This document shows, piece by piece, positions 35,141-45,851 of a stretch of 64,000 nt of DNA. This stretch comes from Roridomyces roridus. Its lineage: Eukaryota; Basidiomycota; Agaricomycetes; Agaricales; Mycenaceae. The stretch's first letter is position 1; each line of letters opens with the position of its first letter. The translations under genes were made by a program, and so were the position numbers. The notes beneath the pieces are model-generated. The model did no database searches. It saw only the letters and a program-made list of their open reading frames with translations, and was not told where the DNA came from. Location: assembly GCA_029378245.1 (NCBI GenBank), contig JARKIF010000007.1, positions 868,001 through 932,000 on the forward strand, in the 5' to 3' direction.

Positions 35141-36083
35141 TCATTCATCTGCCGGAAACATTTGCACACCGTACGTGGAGCTAGCTCTAAGAATATGCAC
35201 TGCTCCAGCTGCATCCAAGGCCGCGTCCTCACTGTCCTCCATAATGAGGCGCATCGCAACCTCCGGCGTTAACACATTGATGATGAACTCCATCCAGGTC
35301 ATGGGGTCGACAGAAACTTTGAGCGCCTCCGAAAACGGAAACATTTTCATCAAAGTCCGATGAATGACCGTCGCACCCATTTCGCCGTAGCTGTTTGGCG
35401 TTAGTGGCTGCATCTCCGTGAGTAGGGAGCACATACTAGCCCGTTTGCATGTGTTGAAGTCTGCTGTATTGGCCACGCGCACTGAGGGCTTTTGCGAGGG
35501 ATCCCAGAGATTCGGTGTCAGCGCGTAGCTGCTGCCAAAAGATGCAAGCCTCCCTTGGCCCCGTGCGTTCTTCAAATATCGGCCTGAGTTCCGGTTCCAT
35601 CCAACTGACTCTATCCCCCAGGGCGTACCAGTTGTGTTCGGTCGGCCATCCGTTCGCCAGGGCTTCCGGGAGTACTTTGAGCTCGAAATCATGCTGAGAG
35701 CAAACGGAAACGGCAATGGCGGTAGATGTCGTTCGACCCCAGACGTTATGAAGTCGAGGATCGGCCTGAGACATCTTGGATGCGGAAGCAAGAAGGGTGC
35801 GCAGTTTCAGGCTGATGGGTTGAGGCAGCTCGGAATCGCAATGGGGACAAAGGTGGTCGGGATCTGGAGTGAATTTTCGGCCTGTGGCGTCTCAATTGCT
35901 GTGGCACTCACGCTGAGCCTGAATAGTGTCGAATGGCTCCAATCTGCTCTTTTTCCCAGCTCCACCCGGTCCAGGGCTTGATAGACGCCGAATGAGGTTG
36001 CTCTTGACAGAACGCCTGGGGAGACTATAGATGTCGAAGCCGCGGGTCCGTTGTTGGCGAGGCTTGGAGAACTTGGTTGCCAT
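35141..36083 (-). CDS. RTC4-like domain protein carried by the mobile element
   Basis: Starts MATKFSKPRQQRTRG at 36,083. An intron joins IQAQ to RRKFTPDPDHLCPHCD, giving the CPHCDSELP zinc-knuckle-like start of RTC4 proteins. The exon continues with SVCSQHDFE and HNWYALGDRVSW. An intron of about 46 nt at about 35,391-35,436 leads to SYGEMGATVIHRTLMKMF and the hallmark VLTPEVAMRLIMEDS. RTC4 (restriction of telomere capping 4) C-terminal domains are common in basidiomycetes, often near transposons. Their biochemical role is poorly known. About 285 residues, mostly intact. The position inside the terminal repeats makes it cargo or an accessory transposition protein. Confidence 0.75.
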
Positions 36084-36624
36084 CGGTAGGCAGAATCGGT
36101 AGAGAAGTTCCGCGTCTCACGTGGTAAGAAACAAATCAAAACAACACGTAAACTCACCACCCTGTTTGCTGCTGCTTTGACGAGATGGTTTCCAACACCC
36201 ATCTCGTCCTCCCCAGTGTCCCGGCCCCTTACAAATGTTGGCCTCCGGGGCTCTGGGGATACGACTATCATGTCCTGTCCTCTCCTATGTTACCGGCCCC
36301 ATACACTTGTTGGCACCCGGTGGCTTGGGAGAGGTAGAGACGCGCAAAACGTGTCGCGTCGTATTGAATTTTGAACTTCACGGCGCGCGAGAGAATCAAT
36401 CAACTCGCTGTTTGACAAATGCAAGCATAGGTAAGTTTTTGCTGGAGACAACCCTCATTCTAAACCGAGAATTGCCAGTTCCACCATCGCCAATCTTCGA
36501 CAACACCCGACTTGCTGTCCTGATGCCGCACAATATAACTTATTGCCACTGCGCACGGACCACCTCAGATATCGAGACGTCAAAATCATCTACATCTTCG
36601 AGCTATTGACCGGACAATGTACTA

Positions 36625-38850
36625 CTAATCCAGTTTATTCTTGGCAACCTTCTTTCCCAACGCCTGAGGGCTCAAGCTGACGTCCTCCTGCTCCAAAAAT
36701 TTGGCAACATCCGGCTCTTCCTTGCGTCGGTCAATCTGTTGGAATGCCACCTTGCATTGAGTAAGCCACGACTCTCCCCGATCAAAGACCTTCTGCCACA
36801 TCTTCATGTTCGGTTTCCCATTCCTGACGCGCTTCAGCTCCTCCTGGTCTGCATCGGGAAAATCCTCTCCTTCTATGCGGGTGTAGTGTTTTAGCACATA
36901 CTGAACCTCTTGGATCCAAGACCATGTTTTCTTGATGTTCGTAGCAGTATTGCCTCGCTTCTCCTCCCGTATCTCCTGGATGATTGAACGCGCAGGAACA
37001 AGGTGCTTCAGAAGGAAATCAAGGATGGCTGAATTTTTATCAGCGGTCGCTTTCTTGACTTTCCCCCAACCGGATTCAGCACGCCACGCCGTTATACTGT
37101 TAACACCTTCCTCCGTCCCTGGTGGGAGGCCAGGAACATCAAGACTTTGATCCTAACAGCAACGCTAAGGTGCGTGTCCCAAAGGTTTGGAGGAAGCTCA
37201 CCGAAGGATGCTTGAAGATGACCATGATTCGAAGAGCATCTTCTGATCCCTGGACGGGGATCTCTCGATGATGCGCGACGGAGTCATCAAATTGCACTTC
37301 TTCACTCTGGGCGTCATGCACGCGCGCTATGGGTCCGATGGCTGATGTATACCCCGGGAGGCACCAGAGAAGGTCCCAAGGAGCTGAACAGACGGTCAGC
37401 GTGCACGCGGATTCCGGAACGAGAGAGCCGCATTCACCCTCAGGGAGAAGGTTCTCGGATTCCATGTAGTCGACGATATCTCGTGTCTCGACATAAATAC
37501 TAACAAAATCGTAAGTAATCAGATGCAATGGAGGTGAGTGGGTGGGCTTACCACTCAGTCGATCCCTCCGGTCCATGTGCCTCCAGGTTTACACCTTCAA
37601 GGAGAGAAACGATGGTCTCGTCGTTTTCTGGGTCAACACTGCAGTGTTTTATCAAAATGACGACAGTCCACGGCTTGTCGTACGCCTCTGCACAAACCCT
37701 TGAGGTGATTTTCAAACAGTGGTGGAAGACGTACGTTTGTCCAAGGCTTTCGTGTAAAAGTCCTCATCTTTGACGTATCGGGGCCACTTCTCATCTCCAT
37801 CCTCTTCTTTCTCTTTCTCCCCACCTTCACCCTCGCCGTCACCACCAGTTTCCTCTCTATCCTTCTGCTTCAGCTTGTATTCCTCCTCCTCTTTGCGCCT
37901 TGCCTCTTCCTCCTCCTTGCGCTTCGCCTCCTCCTCCTTGCGCTTCGCCTCCTCCTCCTTGCGCTTTGCCTCCTCCTCCTTGCGCCTCGCCTTCTCCTTG
38001 CGCTTGATCTCTTCCTCTTCCTCGTTGCGCCTCGCCTCCTCCTCGTTGCGCTTCATCTCCTCCTCCTTGCGCCTCGCCTCTTCCTCCTTGCGCTTCATCT
38101 CCTCCTCCTCCTTGCGCTTGACCTCATCTTCCTTGCGCTTTGCCTCTTGCTCGTCACTCTTCAGCTCCTCTTCGTCACTCTTCGGCTCGTCCACGTCCAT
38201 GGATTCGTCGGAATCCATGTCCGCACTGATACCGCCCCACTCGTCTCCATCATCATCCACATCCATATCATCCACATCCTCCGGGCGAGGAGCGTAATCT
38301 GGCGCATACACCAAGGGCACCCTCATTGGGCCTACACTGGTTTGTTTCACAATATTTCCGTTGGATTGAATGGGGGATGTGGGAGGCGTAGTGAGAGGCG
38401 AATCAGGCAACACTGGAGGTGCCGGCTACAAAGATAGTCAGTCCAGCTCTTTCATGGCATTCAAGGACTCACGGGCACGGGGACCTTAGCTCTCCCTTCC
38501 TTCAGGAAGTGCTTGAAGAGGTTGTCGACAGCACGGGTTGGCAGTTCCTCGATGGAGTCGCTGAGCACGTATGTCCAGTCAACGGTGATTTCAAGGTCGT
38601 GAACCCTCTTGATGGTGCGGGTTAATTTCTTGGGTTGCTCCTTCGGTAGCAGCTCTCGGCCCAGATGAACGGAAATTAATTTCTGGAAAACACTCAGTAT
38701 CCAGCCAAAATACCAATTGTGATCGAATACCCAAAGTTCAATGGTATTCAAAGGCTGGTCATATCTGAAGAAGAAAGGGATGAGCGCCTAGATTGGCATT
38801 AGGGTTGAGACTCACAGATAGACCGTGGTCAACAGCCAAGGCTCAGACAT
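36625..38850 (-). CDS. Element-encoded acidic coiled-coil protein of unknown function
   Basis: Starts MSEPWLLTTVYL. An intron leads to YDQPLNTIELWVFDHNWYFGW and TRTIKRVHDLEITVDWTYVL. A Pro-rich link precedes an Asp/Glu-rich stretch (DDMDVDDDGDEWGG) and a long repetitive charged helix built of KRKEEEEA / RRKEEE units (37,870-38,150), an obvious coiled coil or single alpha-helix. Later exons give YDKPWTVVILIKHCSVD, TLTVCSAPWDLLWCLPG, HPSVSFLQTFGTRTL and a C-terminal HYTRIEGEDFPDADQEE ... ending KKVAKNKLD. The total is near 640 residues. No known catalytic motif. Conserved-looking N- and C-terminal parts around the helix suggest a real protein. Location implies a role in the element's life cycle (inference). 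Confidence 0.65.
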
Positions 38851-38981
38851 CTTGAAACCAGTTCAGCGCACACAGAGGATACAAAGGGACCCTAACAAAT
38901 CCGAAAAACTGTGCAGTTGTTGCTGACCAAAAGCGTCTTAGCGAGCAAAAGTAATTTGGAATATTGTAAGGGTAAAATGTA

Positions 38982-40871
38982 TCAACAGGAATTTCCCTTT
39001 CGCCGGCGCCAAGCTGTCACCAACGGACTCCATTCCCCACCAGCCTTGTGTCCGCATGCGATAGCCCGATCCATGTCCTCACACGGCGTCTCTGACCATG
39101 TCTTCCAGCTATCCGACCATGTACTTGAGTTAAATTCCCCCACGTCCAGGAAGCCAAACGTCTTTTCAAAGAGCTCCCGCGCAGGCAGCTTTTCAGCCAG
39201 CTGCAGTCTTTTAGCATCTTTGAAAGCCGCATGCATGTCGACCGCAAATGCCAAAGGAAATTGTGAACGCTTGCCGGAGGGAGGTCTGATGAACACGATT
39301 GAGTTCCTACGGTCACAAAAATATCAATATTACCTGGACGGCGATGGTGACACTTCCGGGATCGAGACGGGACTGCAGCGGACCAAGATGAGGAATGGAA
39401 TGAGCCAGGGTGGAAATGATCTTTGACGTACGTGGTAGCAGGAATGAATGCAACAAATTCTACCTCGTCTTCATCATGGCTTTGGGTGTTTGCCTGCATA
39501 CGAGACCGCTTGGTTGGTGAGGGCGTGATGGGAGAACTATAGCATGAGTGGTTAAACCGAGTGGTGAAAAGGGTTTGAAGGATTGCACATACGAAGCGGT
39601 GGAGTCTGTTACAGAGACAAACGGATCAGAGAGTATCCGTTTGTGGGAAGAGGAGGGACGTAGGCCCACGCAGGTAGAAACCCCCGGCAGTCGGAGGTAA
39701 AGCTCCATGTTCGGCTTGACTTTGGTCGCTAGGCTGGTGGTCTGCCACTCGTCGTCATCCTCCGACGTAACAGCGAGCAACTCCGCTGAGGTGCGGAGAA
39801 ACTCGTAGGTGGCACAGGGGCATTCGAGCCGACTGGTGATCGTTTTGGAGTCCTTCGGATGGAAGTACGGGAATAGAGGTACAGCTTCCTGGAAGACTAG
39901 CGCACGAGACGTGTCCTGGAGTCGCATGCAATCGGTTTCAGGTGGAAATTAAGAAGTGTCAAAACACACCGAAGCCCAGAGGCGCACTTTGATAGTGTGC
40001 TGCATGGAGAGACGGTATTCTTCCGTCTGAACACGTTTTGAGGGTGAGATGTCAAAATCCTTGTTCGCTATCTTCTCGGCGTATGCGGAAGAAACCATTC
40101 TGGCGAATGGACCCGCAAACGGGGCAACACTGGTGGCTGTAAGCGGGATAGCCGTGGGCAACGGGGCCGTTTTTCGGTGCGCGGGTACGCTGCAGGGAAC
40201 GGTGCACGCGAGGCAGCATTCTTTGCAGAACTTTTGGGAGCATCTCTGCGAGCCAGCGCGAGCCTTTGGTGCAGACCGGCAGTGATCGCTGGTGCAGGAC
40301 TGCCTTTTGCTGGGCGTTCTTGGGTTTTCAATGGCATTGCCCCAGGGTGGAGGACTGAGCTCGTCCACCCATTCAAAGAAGTCGCAACCTTTATCATCCC
40401 GGAAGGTATTGGCAGGACACTGTAAACGTAGCATTAGCGTGTCAAAAGACCACCAGCCGAGGAGCTTGTTACTCACTCCGCGCCAGTAGCGCCCCTCATT
40501 TCCGGGCGTCTTAAAGCCTGTAGAGGGCTTGGCCTCCGTGAGTGGCCATTTCTTGCATTTTGGGCAAAGAGCGTCGACACAGGCCCGTGAGTCCATGCAG
40601 AAAGAAGAGTGAGAACTGTACAGGTGACAGGAAACAACAGCGACAAACCAGGGCTTTCCATCGTCTTGCAAGGAAGTTGAGGAGGATTCTGTGGACGGAC
40701 TTCGATCGAGATTTGATGCAAGGTAATCAGTGGACGCATTTGGAAAGAAGGCTGCATCCAGATTGGTGTACGGAATTCATTACACAACCGAAATAAATCT
40801 AGAGTGCTGCCCATCCAGTGTACCCCCAACCCACCCAGCCGGGCGTCGCATGCGAGGACAACATACGACAC
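38982..40871 (-). CDS. GRF-zinc-finger-like protein carried by the element
   Basis: One exon shows ALCPKCKKWPLTEAKPSTGF, then GNEGRYWR, and after an intron CPANTFRDDKGCDFFEWVDE. This matches the GRF-type zinc finger order (C..C, G-N-x-GR, C, C-x-F-F-x-W), a nucleic-acid binding fold of topoisomerase III and APE2. A second Cys/His cluster follows: CTSDHCRSAPKARAG ... KFCKECCLACTVPCSVPAHR. Further exons contain LFPYFHPKDSKT and KVKPNMELYLRLPGV, and the C-terminus contains IRPPSGKRSQFPLAFA and ends WRRRKGNSC. Exon borders are partly uncertain; one apparent intron near 39,308-39,334 would be only 27 nt. The 5' end is tentative. A DNA- or RNA-binding accessory protein is likely (inference). Confidence 0.6.
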
Positions 40872-41579
40872 TGGAATCTCGAATATTCGTGTCGAGTTAC
40901 TGGCAAGAATAATCAGTAATGAGGTCCATAAAGTGACGCGTACGCCTCACCCCAAAAAGAAGACCAAATGATTCATCGCCCTGCCAATACAGCCTGTGCG
41001 TTCAAACACCCCGTCAACAGTCGGCCGTAGTTCTGCGCAGATGATCAATTTTTTCATTCGGTGGATGATGTCCTGCGGCCGCTGAGGTAGGGAAAAAAAT
41101 CAGCCGCAGGAACATAGGCCCGAACGATGAACTAACTATATGAGCTCAACGACGGTACAGTATTAGTGCGCAGCGCTGCATACGGTCGGCGATGCAGACA
41201 CAGGTTTTCAACGGCGCTGGTAGTCATAGGGCGGCGGGCCACGGGATATCTAAGAAGGTGTGGTGGGTACAGTAATGCCGCTCCGTCGAGAGTCTGTTGC
41301 ACGTTGAAGCACCGCAAAAGAGTCAGAGAAAGGATGGGGAGTACGCATAGGGAACGCACGTTGACATCTCCGGCACTTCAAATGCTCTGTCCCTGCGCCT
41401 CCATGGAGAAGACCGTCAACGTAGGCACCCTTGGGCAGCATGAGCATCAGACGAGAGAGAAGGAGCAGAAGCAAACCTGGACGACGTCGACAAGGGAGAC
41501 TCAGAAAAGAAAGAATCACGCCATTTGTTGACGGTCATGTGAAACGTACTGGTCTTGTTTGGTCGCGGCAAGTCCGCGG
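40872..41579. other. Element interior without a recognised gene
   Basis: Between the GRF-like gene and the right motif array. Short frames only. It probably holds the promoter of the GRF-like gene. Confidence 0.4.
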
Positions 41580-41985
41580 AATTCCATGCAATGATCTCCT
41601 TCAGAATTCTTGCACAAGATTCGACGCAGCAATCTATGTGCACGGAAAGCCCTGAATGAAAAATCCAGATCGAATTCCACGCAGTGTTTTTCTTGCACGG
41701 AATTCAGTGCACGTCTCAGAGCTGACGCACCTTGCACAAAAATCCTTGCACCGGGATCAGTGTACGGAAGTAGCTTCAGGAATTGCGTGGAGAGTAATCA
41801 GTGCATGGGAATTAGTGCAATGAAGAATGTACAAGGAAAGACAAGAGAAATACATGCACCGGAATCCTTGGACAGACTCCCGTGCACAGAGAATCAAGGC
41901 AGAGCTTCGTGCACGGAAGTACTTGCAAGGATTTTCTTCTACGCTATCCTCGAATCCAGTGCACGGAAATCCGTGAACCCACGAT
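41580..41985 (+). repeat. Right subterminal array of TGCACGGAAT-like motifs
   Basis: At least ten degenerate units, including TGCACGGAAAGCC, TGCACGGAATTC, TGCACCGGGATC, TGTACGGAAGTAG, TGCACCGGAATCC, TGCACGGAAGTAC and TGCACGGAAATCC. Unlike the termini, many units face the same way as in the left arm. Confidence 0.7.
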
Positions 41986-41990
41986 CAAAT

Positions 41991-42028
41991 TCCGCCATCA
42001 CTTGTCCGCCATCATTTTCCGCCATCAT
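41991..42028 (-). repeat. Right GATGGCGGA array (inverse of the left)
   Basis: Three TCCGCCATCA units, the reverse complement of the left-arm repeats, at the matching position between motif array and terminus. Confidence 0.8.
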
Positions 42029-42239
42029 ACCAATAACACCAACGCTCTCGCTCGAGCAGTCTCCCCGAATACGAGCGCTGCTCGGTGCAAGTGCTTGAAT
42101 TTATCGCTCCTAAATGGCAGTGGCGGGACAGTGCCGCAGGGCTTCCTTGGTGAAAATTACAATTCTCGCCTCGCTTTGAGTCGTGGACGGTGGACCTGAC
42201 TTGACACTTTCGGCATTTACTCACGGTGGGCTTGACGCC

Positions 42240-42329
42240 GGACGGTGGAATTTACCCGACAGTGTCCACCATCACAAGTCCACCATCAAGTCCACCGTGG
42301 ACAGTCCACCCCAGCGGATTCAAACTTCT
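42240..42329 (-). repeat. Right terminal inverted repeat
   Basis: Contains GTCCACCATCA units, AAGTCCACCGTGGACAGTCC and the outer CCCCAGCGGATTCAAACTTCT. Read in reverse complement it follows the left end block by block. Confidence 0.7.
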
Positions 42330-42340
42330 GCTAATTTCCG
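42330..42340. repeat. Candidate target-site duplication, right copy
   Basis: GCTAATTTCCG immediately outside the right terminus, in direct orientation with the left GCTAATTTCG. Confidence 0.6.
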
Positions 42341-42888
42341 AGCCGCCGCAATTGCAAAGACAGGTAGAAATTTAGCAATTGAATCCATCCACTACGAGGT
42401 TTTTTCGATTATTCAATACACACAGGATAGTTTGCACCAAAAGTGGCCGAAAGGGAATTCGAGCAAAGGATAGTTGTGGAAGAGTTGGAAACGGATCAAA
42501 CGGATCAATGATGACATCTGATGTCAAAGACATTCTCTTCTTCTCGTTCTCTCTCCCATCGCTTGGGAACGCCAGAACATATCATGCACCATTTCTGCAC
42601 CATGGAATATTTCCACAATCTCAATCTCAGCGTGTCCTGGAATGCCGTCTGCAGGTCCATGCCTCGTGATTCGAGCCAGCTTGATCCTCCTGTCCGGCTT
42701 TCAATGGATGAGCCATTCTCCAAGTGAAAGACGCAATCTTCTCACTGGTCGCTCCAAAGAAGATAACAGGTAGCGCCATTTCGAAGAGACATGGTGAACA
42801 TCTCAGTCAGCACTCGGCCCACGCAATGCCACCACATAAAAGAAAGACCCGAATGCATGTATAATCCCTCTCCTTCCTTCTGCTAGAA
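42341..42888. other. Right flank of the element and promoter of the oxygenase gene
   Basis: No gene recognised. It lies between the element end and the start codon at 42,889. Confidence 0.4.
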
Positions 42889-44447
42889 ATGCCCGTCCCA
42901 GTGCCCGAGCTCGGAACATACAACTACGTTCCTGAAACCAAGGCAAGTGTCCACGAATTTGAGGAAGGCTGAGAACGCGTGCTAATGCGCGATGCAGGAA
43001 CAACTCGACTGGGCGGAACTTGTAACGGTCGACTTGGCTGCCTTTAACACGCCCGAGGGAAAGAAACAGCAAGCCGACATCCTTATCGCCGCTGTGCGCG
43101 AGAAGGGCTTCTTCTATGTGAAAAACTTTGGAATCTCCCAGGAACGCGTGGACAGACAGTTTGCTCTCGGAAAACGATTCTACGAGCTGCCTCTGGAAGA
43201 GAAGCTGAAATACGTTCCGCGCGGCCTAGGTATCTTCAATTCCGGTCTATCGTGCATAACATTTTTGGCTGACGACGCCAGATGAGGGTCAATTCAACGG
43301 TTATGTCCCCGCTGGGCGCAGAGTGTATGTGATTCTAATTGAAAAGATACGCGCAGGTGATTGACGATAGTAGTATCGACCAGGAAAACAATATTCGAGA
43401 CCAGATCGAGATCTTCAACATCCCAAGTAAGTTTTCCCGTCCTCAAGCGTTTGTTGTTATTGATTCCTCGAGAATAGAATTCAACGGGGATTTCGACCAT
43501 AGCCATCACCCTGCGGTCGTAGCTGAAAAACTGGAGGAGGTGGAAGAATTCGCCAGGGTGAGGATGCCCCTCATTTCCAATCAATATATATAGTACTAGT
43601 GGGCTCCTAGTCTCTCCACAGCGAGGTTTTGGACCCACTCTACGTCTTGCTGGCCATCGCTCTTGAGCTACCGGAAGACTACTTCACGAACATACACAAA
43701 TACGAAGTGAAGAGTGAAGATCATCTCCGATACATGCGCTACTCCAAGTACCCGCCCGAGATTAACGCCAAGCTGTCAAACTGGTCCTATGGACACACTG
43801 GTGCGCACGAGTCTCACCAACTTTCCGTTTTTTTCTCACCTGATCATACAGACCTCGGAAGTTTCACACTCTTGTTCCGCCAACCTGTCGCCGGCCTGCA
43901 GATCCGCTACCCTTCCACGAACGAATGGAAGTGGGTGAAACCTCAGGATGCTACTCTGACTGTCAACGCTTGCGACGCCCTGCAATTCTTGACCGCAGGA
44001 TATGTGAAGAGCACCGTTCATCGGTGAGCTTGGGGAGATACAGAATATGAGCATATCTCAATCTGCCTACAGGGTCACCGTTCCCCCCAAAGATCAGCAG
44101 CACGTCGATCGTCTCGGGCTTCTCTACTTCTCGCGGTCCGTCAAAGACCAGAGACGCTTTTGTGCTTGCTCACTGACCCCACAGGCCCCATAACGACGTC
44201 AAACTCGATACGATCAAGTCCCCTCTCCTTGAGCGCGAGGGATACACAGAGAACGAGTTTGAGAGCGGAGGCAATCCAGTGCCCACTATGGAAGGTACGC
44301 TGTCGTCTTTGTTGTCCGACATTGGGATTGATCGGGAGGTCAGAATGGACCTTTGCCAAACAGAAATGGCAGCGATCAAAGGCCCGAGTCAGCGGCTACG
44401 AAACGGCCACGATTCTACCCGGATTCAACGAGAAGGTTTATGCTTGA
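42889..44447 (+). CDS. 2-oxoglutarate/Fe(II) dioxygenase, isopenicillin N synthase-like
   Basis: Starts MPVPVPELGTYNYVPETK. The first intron (42,943-42,997) has a GC donor in the consensus AAG|GCAAGT. The N-terminal DIOX_N-type part contains REKGFFYVKNFGIS and FYELPLEEKLKY. The catalytic jelly roll has the iron ligands H and D in GHTDLGSFTLLF and the distal H in STVHRVTVPP, with a substrate/2OG arginine region around LLYFSRPHND. All metal ligands are present. Such enzymes hydroxylate, desaturate or cyclise small molecules using 2-oxoglutarate and O2. No substrate can be inferred. About six introns. It is convergent with the dehydrogenase gene, with 28 bp between stops, so the two may overlap in their 3' untranslated regions. 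Confidence 0.9.
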
Positions 44448-44475
44448 AATTGTATATGCACTATTGTACAAAAGA

Positions 44476-45523
44476 CTACTGATAATCTACACTTTTCACG
44501 ACTTCGGACCATTCATCGAGATGGTCGGTCATTACCTTGCACTTTGCTCTTACATCTCGATCCGCGTCTTTGCCCAAAAGTAAGAATTCTGGCCAAGGTT
44601 TGCCTGCGGCCCTGCCCTCGCCTCGGACAACGTCCACGACGGCTTCCATGGCCTTGTCCGGATCGCCTTCCTGGTTGCCATCCCTAGCGGCATACCAATC
44701 GATGTTCTCTCGCCGCAGATCGTCATACGCCTCTATAGGGTTTTGAGTGCCGTAGTTGTCCTCGATACGGACCATTCGAGTCCTGAAGGCACTGGGCTGG
44801 ACGATGAGAATGCGGATATTGAATCGAGCGACCTCGGCTCTAAGGGCCTCCGCCACGAGGTGGACTGCGGCCTTGGAGCTTCCGTACGCCCCTGGAGCTC
44901 AATTAGTGGTCAGACCCTCAACTGCGACTTGTGAAGATACCCAATCCCTGATATTCGATCAACAAACGAAAAGCAATGAAACGGCAACTGACGATGACTT
45001 CCCCCGTCCAGGCGGAGCGGCTACCGATCACGACGACTGTACCGTCTTTTTGGGCACGCATGTATGGTAAACAAGCCAAGGTGACGTCCAAAAGACCAAA
45101 GACATTGACTTCGTACTGTTTGCGAAGAATCGCCGATCTATTCACTGTGTTAGCGTCAAGAAGCCGTGAGGATGCTCTTGCCCACCCGTTTTCCTCCAAG
45201 AGCCCAAGATAGCACGAACCAGCATTATTAACCAGAATGTCTATGTGCCCCCAGAAAGCTGCAGCCTCCGCTATTCGCGATGCAATGATCTCTTCTCCAG
45301 CCGTTACATCGAGTTGCAAGAGTCGAAGGTTATCATTAGTCCCGTCCAGGTCTTGAATTGGATCCAACGTTCTGGAGCTGGCGATAACACGATCTCCTCT
45401 GGCAAGTACACTCGATACTAGGCTGCGTCCAAAGCCAGAGGACGCCCCTGATGGAGTTGGGATATGATAATTTCCTGAGGATTCGTGCACACCTGTGATG
45501 AGCCAGACTTTGGACGACGCCAT
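44476..45523 (-). CDS. Short-chain dehydrogenase/reductase
   Basis: Classical SDR. MASSKVWLITG joins across an intron of about 46 nt to GASSGFGRSLV (cofactor glycine motif TGxxxGxG). DILVNNAG follows, then VVIGSRSAW with the catalytic Ser and, after another intron, AYGSSKAAV with the Tyr-Lys pair. The C-terminal substrate region reads IVQPSAFRTRMV and ends VVKSVDYQ. NAD(P)-dependent oxidoreductase of fungal secondary or lipid metabolism type; substrate unknown. At least three introns. It could work with the neighbouring dioxygenase, but convergence alone is weak evidence. Confidence 0.88.
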
Positions 45524-45851
45524 GGTCGATGCCTGGGATTCTTGAAGATAATCTTCGGACCGTGCGAGGTTTCGGCCTTCCGGAGTATCTCATGCTGCCG
45601 TACCCAGCTAAGTCGAGTCGTTCGAACGCGTCCGAGATCTTGTTACATCTTCAAAGCTTGCAGAGAGACAATTTAACGACAGGCAGCCTGAGGTCGCGGA
45701 GACGAGCCACGACAGGATGGAAAGAGTAGAGAGAGCAAGGCCAAGTGGTATCAGATCACTGAGATCAAACGGCTTCGATTTTTTGTTTGCTATCCAATTT
45801 GCCTCTATATAAAGAGTTCGCAGTCTGTACATGTATGGTTACAAAAGGGTA
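45524..45851. other. Spacer upstream of the dehydrogenase
   Basis: No exon, RNA or repeat recognised. Confidence 0.4.

Larger units (their letters stand above)
32071..42329. mobile_element. KDZ-type DNA transposon, 10.26 kb, with three extra genes
   Basis: The outer ends are inverted: AGAGCGTTGAATCCGTTGGG on the left, and the reverse complement of the right end reads AGAAGTTTGAATCCGCTGGG. Just inside each end lie GTCCACCGTGGAC palindromes and further GTGGAC units. Next inward, GATGGCGGA repeats occur at 32,426-32,465 and in inverse orientation at 41,991-42,028. Next, clusters of TGCACGGAAT-like motifs occur at 32,464-32,810 and 41,580-41,985. The interior holds a transposase gene with KDZ-associated cysteine clusters on the plus strand and three minus-strand genes. 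Flanking GCTAATTTC(C)G copies give a likely insertion footprint. The near-matching footprint and mostly open frames suggest the insertion is not ancient. Confidence 0.8.

Noticed and set aside
37770..38297. Long plus-strand open frame rich in Ser, Phe and Leu
   Set aside because: It is the complement of the KRKEEE repeat of the minus-strand coiled-coil gene; the bias is a shadow.
42889..44447. Oxygenase next to a KDZ element as a TET/JBP DNA-modifying enzyme
   Set aside because: TET/JBP genes accompany KDZ elements in some fungi, but this protein has isopenicillin N synthase-type motifs and lies outside the terminal repeats.
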